A stretch of DNA of 60,000 nt from Symsagittifera roscoffensis (Eukaryota; Xenacoelomorpha; Acoela; Convolutidae): positions 70,887,573-70,947,572 of the forward strand of contig NC_087065.1 of NCBI RefSeq assembly GCF_963678635.1, written 5' to 3'. Positions within the stretch are counted from its first letter, which is position 1; each line of letters opens with the position of its first letter. Positions 12,307 to 21,064 of this stretch are shown in pieces. Below the pieces are notes generated by a model, which did not search any database, was not told the DNA's origin, and saw nothing but the letters and a program-made list of their open reading frames with translations. The position numbers and the translations under genes were made by a program.

Positions 12307-12475
12307 ATTATTATTAATATCAAAAATTTTGGGCCTTCGTAGTGTTCACTTTTTGCTTGAGTCTAAAACTACAATGAAACACCTCTGCGACCTTTTATGA
12401 ATTCGTTTCGAAATATACATTAACTTCAGGTACCAAATTACTAAATGGTAATATCATGCTACCCAGTTGCTGATC

Positions 12476-12479
12476 AAAG
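12476..12479. repeat. Target-site duplication, left (AAAG)
   Basis: AAAG directly precedes the left LTR and AAAG directly follows the right LTR at 30158-30161. A 4-bp duplication fits a Ty3/gypsy-type integrase. The flanks do not extend the match to 5 bp. Confidence 0.7.
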
Positions 12480-12679
12480 TGAGTTAGGACCGTGTTGGTT
12501 AACTCATAGAGTAATTTCGGATAGGGTACACCGTCTGCTCGTCACGCTATCTTATTTTCGGCCGGATAGATTCGTGCAACTTCTTAGTCTAATACCGATC
12601 CTAATCTTACTCTTATACTATCTAGTCTCAGGTTGTTTAACTAGTCTCTGCTAGGCTCAATAGATCTAGGGTATACTGG

Positions 12680-12685
12680 TTTATT
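12680..12685 (-). terminator. Polyadenylation signal AATAAA in the 3' LTR
   Basis: On the minus strand AATAAA sits 205 nt into the 410-nt LTR. The same signal is at 29948-29953 in the other LTR. As the only canonical AATAAA seen in the LTR, it probably marks the end of R. Confidence 0.55.
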
Positions 12686-12746
12686 GCGGCTGCTGAAGTG
12701 CTCGGGAGAGTCCAACTAATTTCTAAGTTAAATTCAAATCTCTCTG

Positions 12747-12774
12747 GTGCTGAAATTACAAGTAACTTCAGCAC
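12747..12774. repeat. Inverted repeat in the LTR
   Basis: GTGCTGAA and TTCAGCAC are perfect 8-bp arms around 12 bp. The same structure is at 30015-30042. It lies upstream of the AATAAA in element orientation, so it could be a protein-binding site or an RNA hairpin. Confidence 0.6.
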
Positions 12775-12889
12775 TTACAAATAAGTGGGTTGTTAGTTAG
12801 ATGGATCGTGATTGGTTAATATTAAATACTTTACATTGGTAAAACATTTAATTTATCCAATCATAAAATATAGTTTAGATCAGGTTCCA

Positions 12890-14506
12890 CCCATCCGGGT
12901 TTTACAGAGTTTTTTTAGAACAGTTCTTCTGTAATTCAAGGATGGATGATGGACGTTGGTATTTGGTGAACATCATAATTTTTTTCCGCTTCTTCTTTGT
13001 TAAAGAAGTTTCAGGAAGCTGGAGTTAGGGACATAAGACGTTGTGTTCTTCTTGTGACAACGACTGAGTCTCTGCAACAAAATCAATTCTGATTTCAGAA
13101 TGGTTGGCTATGTCAGGTTTTCCTGTTCTTCGGGGAGAACTTCTTTTGTGTCTGATCTAGCTTGGGAATGGCGTGGAGATTGTGCGTGGAGGGGATGCCT
13201 GGTTACTCGGATCTGTACGTATACTTGAACATCGAGGTGGTCATTGGTCTAGTTCAATGAAGTCCTTTTCTGCGAGGTCAAGTCGTACTCTAAATCCTTT
13301 GAGTTGTGATTGTGAGCGGCATATCGATTGTAGTTGGTCATTCTCTCTCGAGTGTAGTGGGGTCGTCTTGTCTTTTGATGTTCGTCCTTGGTGTTGTATT
13401 CTGATCTATATATTGCATCATGTGATTTTACATTTTATAAAACTTTTATTAGTTTAATATTTTTTAATAATGATTTTAGTTAGTTGTTTTCACAAAAGCT
13501 TTTTGTTTTAGTTCGGTTATTTTGAAGAGTTACTCACACTTGAGTAGCTCTTATTAAAAATAAAGGTGTGGTCACAAAGCGTGGGTGTAGCACGGTGGGT
13601 TAGGCCGGCTATAGAGCATGCTCAGGACGTCCTTCCTGGTGGGTTAGGCCAGGAGTGGGAGTATGATTTCATGCGGTTTTTGTGAGGGGTCCTGTTATGT
13701 GACAACGTTTTATGTTGGGTTTGTTGTGGTTTTTCTTATGTTTTGTTGGTTGTGTACTTTTTCCAAAAAGCAAATTGTTTGTGGTATGGGTTTGTCTTTC
13801 GACTTTTTTGTGTTTTATTATTTCTTTCTAAGACTTTGTAATAGTCTTCAAAAGAATAAATTATCCAGTTTTAAACTGGGTTAATCCGGTTTGGGTACCG
13901 TTGGTTTCCTTTTCTTAGTCATGCTGTTATTCTATGATTTGTGGTATTTAGTAAGCTGTGTTGGTTAGTTTTGTTTAATATATGATTCCTTTCCAACCGG
14001 GTTAAAGGAAAGTTTGAAACATGTTATTATATGTTAGAGTTGTTGAGTGTGAAAACTTGAAACTGAAATTCATTATTTTAAACAATTCTTCGTGGGCGAG
14101 CTGTGCGAGTGTGGATAGAATTTCTGTGCGAATAAATGAGAATATCAAAAGGTTAGTACTGCATTTGCATTTTATTAATTTACTGCATAGAATTTGGAAA
14201 TTTACTGCTAGTTATGGGGGAATTTTAAGTTACAAATTTTCATCATAATTAGATTTACTGCTTGTGGAGAAAATTTTAGAAATGAATTTATTGCATTGGT
14301 ATTAAATTTATAAATTTATAAGTGTAAGAGATTAATAGAATTTTTGAAATCCGTTTGATGAAATTTGCAACATTTATTTGTTTTTTGTGGTTTTTGTAGG
14401 TGATCGTCGGATGAAGGCTAAAAATCTAAAGAAAACATGAATAAAGAATGGTGAGTTTTTAATACTGTAATTAGTTAGTAATATTCATTTAATTCATACT
14501 TACCTG
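12890..14506 (-). other. 3' non-coding region of the 17.7-kb element
   Basis: About 1.6 kb between the stop of the 599-aa ORF and the 3' LTR, with no minus-strand ORF of note. It starts with a consensus splice donor, CAG^GTAAGT, at 14506-14498, three bases after the stop codon. A GTGGGTTAGGCC sequence occurs twice at about 13594-13650. The polypurine tract expected next to the LTR is weak: in element orientation the last bases read GGATGGG. Confidence 0.7.
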
Positions 14507-16306
14507 TTAGTCGTCGGGAAAAAAACCGTGGGGGAAGATGTCGTGAATTAGTTCTGAAGTTGTTAGTAGTTTAGCTAAGATGCGGATGATATTTTTAGTC
14601 TGAAGCAGTGGCCAAAGCAATTGAAGTGCCTTAATAGTGGTTAGTTCTTCAGTGCCAACTGCAAACTCATAAGGTGTGTTTTGGATTAGATTATATAATT
14701 TGTGATTAAATTTAGTGTTGTGGATGAATTCTAAAATTGGGATTTCTATAGGTTGTACAAACTCGTGCGGGATAAGGAAGGGTCGGGATTCTTCGGCGTT
14801 GAAGGTCTTAGTAATGGGACAGAAGATGTACATTTGGGTTATGGGGTCATAATTACGAAGAATACCATGGAGGTTAGTGTCTTTAATACAATATGTGAAA
14901 TTTAGGAAAAATGGTGAAGTGTATTTGGAATTAATGAATTGAAAACGATGGTGTGGTTGTCTAGAAGGTGTGTGTAGGTCAAAGTGATTTTGGATGAAGC
15001 GATAATAACTATATGTGTGGGTTTGTTTAGTGCGCAACATAATATCGTGTGAGCAGTGTAAATCTCTTTCGTGTGGTGCAAGGAAATGAAAGGTTAGTGA
15101 AAATATTTGGAAGCGTTCTTTAAAACTTTCGTATGCTTGTGTGTCTGTTAGTGCTTCTGAAATAATGTGATCAAACTTTCGGTCGAAGATGTTTAGTGTG
15201 AATGTATATGGTGTCTTGATGAAAAATTTCTCGGTAATTTGTGGATTAGCGAAGCGATCGTCGTCTAAGAATTGATCTTGGTTAGCTCTGATGATGTTGT
15301 GATCATAGTATTCGAGTGTATATTCGTTAGCTCTAGGTGCAGTGTGTGTTTTTAGTGATTTTTTATATCCAACGTAAGTAAATTGTCTAGGTGTTAGTGG
15401 TGTAGTGAGTCGATATAGCATGTCCGTATTTCGCTCTACATCGATGTGAGTGTTAGATAAAGGTAAGCAAAGAGGGTTAGTGAAATGATAATATGAGGTC
15501 CAAGAGAGAGTGGGCATTAAAACGTATTCATCTACGAAGTTGCGTGTTTCGTTAGTGTCGTGGGGGGTGTTTAAGGTGTATTGTGGGAATGAGGGTAAGG
15601 TGATGGCTAAAAATTCTTTTGTGTTAGTATGCTTGGGGTGGTTGATGTATTCACGGGCTGTTCCTGGTTTTGCTGGGAAAGGATGGTTGGGGAACTTTCT
15701 TTTAAAAGTGCGGTAAGCTCTATGAGTGTTGAGTGAAGATTCAGTTGATGTGGATGATGGTGCTAATGATTCAGTATAATTTGAAGAGGGTGTAGGGGTA
15801 GGGGGGTTGGATGAATTTATTGTGGAGGAGATTTGGTTTATGGTTGGGGTATTAAGGTGGTAGGGTTGTTGTTGAAGGGTAATAAAATTATCTAGCTCTG
15901 GGGAGATTCGGGGGGTGTCTGGAGATGATTGGTCAGAATGGTATGAGGAGTAGGTTGGGGTAACTTGGGAAGCATAAGAGGGTGTGGGAGTGATTGGGTC
16001 AGGGTTATTGGATAATATGGGTTGAAAAGGGGGTTGAGAAAAATTAGAAGAGTTATGAAAATTATTGGATGGGGATGGTTCTGAGTCGGCAAATTCATCG
16101 GGGGTTTCAATATTCGGGTTATTGAGTTGTGAGATGGAATATAAAACTGAGATGTGTGAATTAGTGTCGGAATTCATGCCTGATGTTACATTACTAGATG
16201 GAAAATCGGGTGGCGGAAAAGCAAAAAGTGGTATTATTGGAATTGGAGAGGTAAGATTGGTTGGGTGGGAATTTGATCGGTGTAGTGATCCAAGTTGGCG
16301 GCTCAT
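14507..16306 (-). CDS. Unrecognised 599-aa accessory protein (ORF after env)
   Basis: This intact frame is the last gene of the 17.7-kb element. Residues 1 to about 200 are low-complexity, rich in Pro, Ser, Thr and Asn, and look disordered. Residues from about 205 to 599 have a normal composition rich in aromatic residues and His, suggesting a folded domain. No signal peptide, zinc finger or membrane span is obvious. Its ATG overlaps the TGA of the upstream envelope-like gene in an ATGA, which suggests coupled reinitiation. I do not recognise the family. By position it resembles retroviral accessory genes placed after env, but that is only an inference. The fact that it is open in a young copy argues that it is under selection in the element lineage. 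Confidence 0.8.
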   Translation of the reverse strand: MSRQLGSLHRSNSHPTNLTSPIPIIPLFAFPPPDFPSSNVTSGMNSDTNSHISVLYSISQLNNPNIETPDEFADSEPSPSNNFHNSSNFSQPPFQPILSNNPDPITPTPSYASQVTPTYSSYHSDQSSPDTPRISPELDNFITLQQQPYHLNTPTINQISSTINSSNPPTPTPSSNYTESLAPSSTSTESSLNTHRAYRTFKRKFPNHPFPAKPGTAREYINHPKHTNTKEFLAITLPSFPQYTLNTPHDTNETRNFVDEYVLMPTLSWTSYYHFTNPLCLPLSNTHIDVERNTDMLYRLTTPLTPRQFTYVGYKKSLKTHTAPRANEYTLEYYDHNIIRANQDQFLDDDRFANPQITEKFFIKTPYTFTLNIFDRKFDHIISEALTDTQAYESFKERFQIFSLTFHFLAPHERDLHCSHDIMLRTKQTHTYSYYRFIQNHFDLHTPSRQPHHRFQFINSKYTSPFFLNFTYCIKDTNLHGILRNYDPITQMYIFCPITKTFNAEESRPFLIPHEFVQPIEIPILEFIHNTKFNHKLYNLIQNTPYEFAVGTEELTTIKALQLLWPLLQTKNIIRILAKLLTTSELIHDIFPHGFFPDD

Positions 16307-18921
16307 CGTGGGCTAAAAAAATGATTATTTTGAGACTGAAAAGCGGTGGTATGGGGTTGTTCAATAATTTGTTCATAAGTATTATCATCTTGTGACTGGT
16401 GTGTCATTATATGTTGAATGGGACTTTGTGATGTGGTGAGTCGAAAATTTGGATTATGTGTGATGGCTAAATTTTGAAAATTTCGTGGGACTAGGGATAG
16501 TGGATGGTTATTTGGTAGGGGTGGTAATTGTGGTGCCGTTGGCGTTATGTCTACATTGTTATGTTCTTCGTCGTATGTATTTTGTCGTGTTGTTATTTTT
16601 GTGTTATATTCTTTTATTTGTGCGTCTAAAAGAATTTTGTTTATAGATGTAGAAAAGATTCCAAAAAATCCTGCAAAGAAAATGCGTGCTACGCTTGCTT
16701 GTCTGTTTACTTGTGTGTGTATAGCACATGTGTTGTAGATTCCTTTTAAAAGTGAGAAAAGAAATCCAATAAAGTTAAACATTGCGTATAAAATAGTCAA
16801 TTTTTCTAAGATGTAGTAGGGCCATCCTAGAAAATCGAGGATCTCATTTTTGAGTGTAACAAAGCTAAAAATGTTAATTGGTGATATATCTTGGGGACGG
16901 TATTTTTCACCGTTTAGATATATATAATCTTTAATGTCTTTAAAATATCCGCTATAGTCTTGCGTGTAGATATCGGCAAATCCTGCGGTTTCTGCAAGTT
17001 TGCGTAAATTTTGGTCTATTGATTGTCTTTGTATAGTGTCCATTTGTGTTAATAATTCTTGGAATTGTTGTGTTCTAATGTGATGTTGAATATCTGATTT
17101 TGAATAGATTCCTATTGATTGTAAGTCTATATTTGGGTTTCGAGCAATAGCGCGAATGCTTTCTGGTGAAAATTTTTTGAGTGATTGCATTAATGTGGGA
17201 TATGGAGTGAGAAGATAATATTTATTTTCATCAGGGTTTAGTTGTACTACATTGTGGCTGTTTTCTGATCCACATGGGACTGTGGTATCCCAGAAATAGG
17301 TTCTTCGTGAAAGTGTATCCACGAAATGTACTTTATTCTTATAAAAGATAGGGATTCTTTTATAACATCGTTTATCTTCAAAAACGTATAGTGGTGATAC
17401 TTTTTTAGTACAAGTATAAAACCATAAGATGTTTCCTTCATAGTCTAAAAAATTTGATCTATTTCCAGATAATAAGTATCCTGCGTAGGGTATTTTTAAT
17501 ACTGCTAGTGCAAGTGATTGTAATATTTGTGTTCGTTCTAATTCGCATAGGTGGTGTAGTGTTTCTAATTCGGAGAGTGACATTTCTTGAAAAATTCGGC
17601 TAATTGTATAATCTAGTTTCATATCTAAATGAATATCATAGTGGATATTACCGAAATATGTAGTATTCATTAGTGATAATTCTTGTAAGCGTGTGCTTCT
17701 GGTGTCATGGGGTTTTAGATGTCCACCAGGTTGTCCGTTGCTTTTTTCAAAATTAACTGGTATATAGGATGTTCCTTCGTTTAGAGGATGACCTGTGGCA
17801 TATGGGTCGATTTTTATTTTTCCAGTGGTCATGTCGAATCCTTTTTCGTATTCAACTAATATTTCAGAGTATTGTGTTCTGTGAAGTGGATTCCTGTATT
17901 TACATGCAAGTTCTGTTTCTTGATATATTTGAAAACGTGTCAATTTATTTTCTATATTGTCTATGTTTCTAAAATTAGAACTTAGTTTTCGTGATGGATG
18001 GACTTGTTCATATGGAATTGATTGTATAAAATATTTTTCGTGAAATTTTATCATACGAGCGTGTATTTTTGCTACTTGAAATGTTGTACATGTATCTTCG
18101 GGGAACCAAACAATGGTTGCTTGTGTTCTCGTTGTAGGGTCGCAATAACCTTGATCATTTTTACAAGGTAATCGGATTCCTTGATAGATCATTGTATTAT
18201 CTGATAAATCTCGTGTTAGTTGTATTTTTTCGAGTTGTATTTTCCAATCAAAAAACATTATTTCTTGGTATCCTTTATTTTTTGTGTCTGCTTTGCAGTT
18301 TGATGGGTCATTTATACCAATGTGTGGTATCCAATGTTTATCGTGTAGGTCATAGGTTAATCGTCCGTGTGCGCCGTTATACGGGTATTTTTCGTCTAGT
18401 TTTATATGTCCTTGGTGTCTTTCAAGTTGTGATTGATGTACAGAGTCTGGAAAAACTTGAAAATTAACTAACTTTCTTTGGGAGTTTTTATTTTGTGTGA
18501 TGTTTAGTCTAAGTAATTCATTTTTACAATCGTCGGGATTGAGATGTAAAAGACGTTCTATATTACTTTGATAGAATGATTCATGGTCAAGTCGGTTTTT
18601 GTTTCCGTTCGAGACTTGTGAACAATGTACTTTCTTTTCGGAAAATGTTGCTGTGAATTTATAACCTGTAACTGTTGTTGCTCGGGCTTTTGAATAGAGT
18701 GTTGCTATTACATCTGTGGTTTCTATAGCTTGTGGTTCTGTTTCACATTGTGATACTTGATTTATTGCATATTTATGTAGTGTTTTTTGTTCATTTTCTT
18801 CACAATCGTAATGTGTTACTAATAAATCTTGTGGTCCTGTACGAGGAGAAGGGTTTATGTTTTGATTTGAGATTACTAGAAAAACGAGTTGGAGAAAAAT
18901 TAATAATTTTAGAATATACAT
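16303..18921 (-). CDS. Envelope-like glycoprotein of the 17.7-kb element, 872 aa
   Basis: This has the layout of a type I membrane glycoprotein. Residues 1-18 are a signal peptide (MYILKLLIFLQLVFLVIS). About 680 ectodomain residues follow, with dispersed Cys and several N-x-S/T sites. A membrane span lies near residues 707-727 (LTILYAMFNFIGFLFSLLKG), a second hydrophobic stretch near 743-759, and a cytoplasmic tail of about 110 residues contains a PQLPPLP sequence. The place after pol and this topology point to env. I see no clear furin site or known fusion peptide and cannot match it to a named fusion-protein class. The ATG lies inside the end of the ATG-less frame (13-nt overlap), and the stop overlaps the next ATG. 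The reading frame is intact. Confidence 0.75.
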   Translation of the reverse strand: MYILKLLIFLQLVFLVISNQNINPSPRTGPQDLLVTHYDCEENEQKTLHKYAINQVSQCETEPQAIETTDVIATLYSKARATTVTGYKFTATFSEKKVHCSQVSNGNKNRLDHESFYQSNIERLLHLNPDDCKNELLRLNITQNKNSQRKLVNFQVFPDSVHQSQLERHQGHIKLDEKYPYNGAHGRLTYDLHDKHWIPHIGINDPSNCKADTKNKGYQEIMFFDWKIQLEKIQLTRDLSDNTMIYQGIRLPCKNDQGYCDPTTRTQATIVWFPEDTCTTFQVAKIHARMIKFHEKYFIQSIPYEQVHPSRKLSSNFRNIDNIENKLTRFQIYQETELACKYRNPLHRTQYSEILVEYEKGFDMTTGKIKIDPYATGHPLNEGTSYIPVNFEKSNGQPGGHLKPHDTRSTRLQELSLMNTTYFGNIHYDIHLDMKLDYTISRIFQEMSLSELETLHHLCELERTQILQSLALAVLKIPYAGYLLSGNRSNFLDYEGNILWFYTCTKKVSPLYVFEDKRCYKRIPIFYKNKVHFVDTLSRRTYFWDTTVPCGSENSHNVVQLNPDENKYYLLTPYPTLMQSLKKFSPESIRAIARNPNIDLQSIGIYSKSDIQHHIRTQQFQELLTQMDTIQRQSIDQNLRKLAETAGFADIYTQDYSGYFKDIKDYIYLNGEKYRPQDISPINIFSFVTLKNEILDFLGWPYYILEKLTILYAMFNFIGFLFSLLKGIYNTCAIHTQVNRQASVARIFFAGFFGIFSTSINKILLDAQIKEYNTKITTRQNTYDEEHNNVDITPTAPQLPPLPNNHPLSLVPRNFQNLAITHNPNFRLTTSQSPIQHIMTHQSQDDNTYEQIIEQPHTTAFQSQNNHFFSPR

Positions 18922-20042
18922 GTGTATGATAATCCTGAGTATGGATTATAAAATGTAATGTAGCCAATTGTGTTTTTGGTATATCTGTCGTATTTGTATA
19001 TTACTTCAGTAGTTATAAACGGTGGTGGTAGTGATTGAGCTGTTATGTTAGGTGGATTTAGTGGGTAGGGATGTTGGGTAATATTATTTAACTTAACTGT
19101 GATTTCAAACTTTAATTGTAAACTGTTTTGTTGGAGTATTTGAATATTGTGATCACGGATATCGTTGTGAATATCTTGGCGATATTGTAATCTATTAAGT
19201 GCCCAGTTATGAAGGCGGTTACTTTCTTGATGTTGTCCAAATAAAGGTGGAGGTGCTGTAAATGTATTCCAATCTAGTCTTAAAGGAATATTTGTTGATG
19301 ATTGTTCTCGATATCTGGCGTCGAGATTATTTGGAAAATTTAAGTTAAAAGGTGGTGGTGAAAACTGGCTTATTGATGGTGTTGATGGTAGTGATAATGT
19401 TTCTGGTAGTGATGAGGATGTTGTTGTATCCGTAGAAATATCTATGGGGTCATTGACTAAATTTGGTTCACCTTGTGTAAATGAATGTGTAGTCCAATAT
19501 GGAAATCGTGATGTTTGGTTTGTGGGGTTGAAAGGATTTTCACGTATTTGCTCAGATGTTGGTGTTGAACCTAAGTAATCTGATGGTAGGCTTGAGGTGC
19601 TACGTTGTGAAAGAATCGTAGGGGTTTCTGGTAATGTATCAATGGTGTTTTCTGGAGTGTTTTGTGATGGGGATTGAGGTATATCAAAGTGAACTCGGGG
19701 AGTTTGAAAATTTCTGTTTCGTCGAGGATGTATAATTTGTCTATTTATTTCGACTGTATTTTGGTTTTGACTAGAATTTCTTATTCTATTTAGTTCTTGT
19801 GGTAGTGTTGGGTATAGGTTATATGTTGGTTCGCTTAAAGGTGCTTGTCGTTGAACTGGTTCTAGTGTTTCTGATAAACGAGCATGTCGTTCTTCAAAAG
19901 TGTATGGATTGTCTTGAAAAGAAATTCGTGTAGATGTTTGAGGATTTTGAGTAATTGAAGGTGGTGTTTGGTTATCTTGGGATGATGTCGGTGAAGACTG
20001 ATTCTGTGACTGTTGGGTAGCAATTTTTGATGGTTTTTTGAA
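18909..20042 (-). CDS. 377-codon open frame without ATG, Pro/Ser/Thr/Gln-rich
   Basis: Reading the minus strand from 20042 gives 377 sense codons to a TAA at 18911-18909, with no ATG codon anywhere in the frame. It is preceded by two adjacent TAA stops. The first two thirds are rich in Pro, Ser, Thr, Gln and Asn. The last third looks more structured, with ARYREQSS, LRLDWNTF and the closing YNPYSGLSYTCIF. Codon use resembles its neighbours. It probably starts by splicing: CACTAAACTAATAATTC just upstream resembles a branch site and is followed by CCCAACAG, an acceptor near 20010. Readthrough from the upstream 62-aa ORF is unlikely because two stops intervene. The frame overlaps the envelope-like ATG by 13 nt. 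Confidence 0.7.
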   Translation of the reverse strand, partial: FKKPSKIATQQSQNQSSPTSSQDNQTPPSITQNPQTSTRISFQDNPYTFEERHARLSETLEPVQRQAPLSEPTYNLYPTLPQELNRIRNSSQNQNTVEINRQIIHPRRNRNFQTPRVHFDIPQSPSQNTPENTIDTLPETPTILSQRSTSSLPSDYLGSTPTSEQIRENPFNPTNQTSRFPYWTTHSFTQGEPNLVNDPIDISTDTTTSSSLPETLSLPSTPSISQFSPPPFNLNFPNNLDARYREQSSTNIPLRLDWNTFTAPPPLFGQHQESNRLHNWALNRLQYRQDIHNDIRDHNIQILQQNSLQLKFEITVKLNNITQHPYPLNPPNITAQSLPPPFITTEVIYKYDRYTKNTIGYITFYNPYSGLSYTCIF

Positions 20043-20050
20043 TTATTAGT

Positions 20051-20239
20051 TTAGTGAGAAATTTTGTGTTTATTATAATATTCTTCCAAAAAAAGAATTA
20101 GAAGGATTGTTGCTAGGGCAAATGTGAGGATTGCTTTCTTTATACATTTACATATTGTCAAAATGAGGGATGATAAAAATGTTATGAAAATTACAAACAA
20201 TAAAAAAATATCGGTTCTACTGAAAATTGTTCGTATCAT
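20051..20239 (-). CDS. Small two-span membrane protein, 62 aa
   Basis: This short ORF begins with ATG at 20239. It has two hydrophobic segments, residues about 9-31 (FLLFVIFITFLSSLILTI) and about 35-52 (ILTFALATILLILFL), joined by a short Cys/Lys turn (CKCIKK). It ends with a short polar tail. The arrangement recalls small viral membrane proteins such as viroporins, but size and hydrophobicity alone prove nothing. It sits between gag-pol and the ATG-less frame on the coding strand of the element. Confidence 0.55.
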   Translation of the reverse strand: MIRTIFSRTDIFLLFVIFITFLSSLILTICKCIKKAILTFALATILLILFLEEYYNKHKISH

Positions 20240-21064
20240 TTAGACAAGTTGTATAAATCGTACCTGTGGATATAATCAAGGGTTTTGGAAAGTTGGAGGA
20301 ATAGTTCGAGAATAGTGTAGAAAATTTAAAAAATGTTACAAAAAATGATTAGGATTATTAGAAAAGATTCAAGTATATCAAAAAGAAATATTATAAAGGT
20401 TTCAAGTATTGTAAAAAAATGTTTAAGATTTATGAGTATTTGAGTAACTGATTGAGAGAAGAGCATTTAAGAAATGATCTCTTGGTCGAGTATTTTTTGC
20501 TGTTTGAGGCGATTTTCTAGTGTGGTCGGATTATTTATTAGTTTTTTGACAAGTGGGTTGAGTTTTGTAAAAAATTGTTGGGGGCAATTTTTATGGTGAC
20601 TGGGAGGTCGTCTTTTTCTTTATTTTTGTTTGTCAAATGATCCGGGGTATGGTGAGATTTTTATACTTTAGGCTAATTAAAATGTTCATTTTGTTACTTT
20701 AGGCTAAGTTAACAAATTTGCTTTGGGGGTATTCGTGGTCTGAGTTGGGGAAATATTGTTGATCTTTGGGTTATTAGATAAGGGAGGGGTACGGTATTAT
20801 GGTGATATTTATTTTAGTTGTCAAGTTGGAGTGGTTTGCTTATTTTTGACCTGGAGGTCGTAAAGTTATAGTTATAGATGTGCCTGGAGTTCTATATGAT
20901 TCGTCTAATTGGTCTTAGTTTCAGTTAGAGAAGGTGACGGATTGGATGAATCCTATTGGTCTATTTTGAACTAGAATTATTGCGTACTTGTCAGCATGTT
21001 ATTTTGAAAAATGGAAATGAAAAATGTTTCGAAGGTTTCAAGATAGTGAAGTATAATGTTAAAA
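20240..21064 (-). other. Inter-cistron region between gag-pol and the downstream genes
   Basis: About 825 nt without a substantial minus-strand ORF. It contains a TATAAAAAT on the coding strand (20665-20657). It also has a directly repeated ACTTTAGGCTAA (20665-20676 and 20696-20707, plus-strand reading). It is a plausible place for an internal promoter or splice acceptors serving the 3' genes. Confidence 0.45.

Larger units (their letters stand above)
12480..12889 (-). repeat. 3' LTR of the 17.7-kb element
   Basis: 410 bp, matching 29748-30157 base for base as far as can be read by eye. In element orientation it starts TGGAACC and ends CTAACTCA. It carries an AATAAA, CCAAT-type motifs and an 8-bp inverted repeat. 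The plus-strand ORF inside it is an artefact. Confidence 0.95.

Noticed and set aside
12445-12654. Identical ORFs at 12445-12654 and 29695-29922
   Set aside because: They are explained by the LTR duplication; they lie antisense to the element and have no conserved domain.
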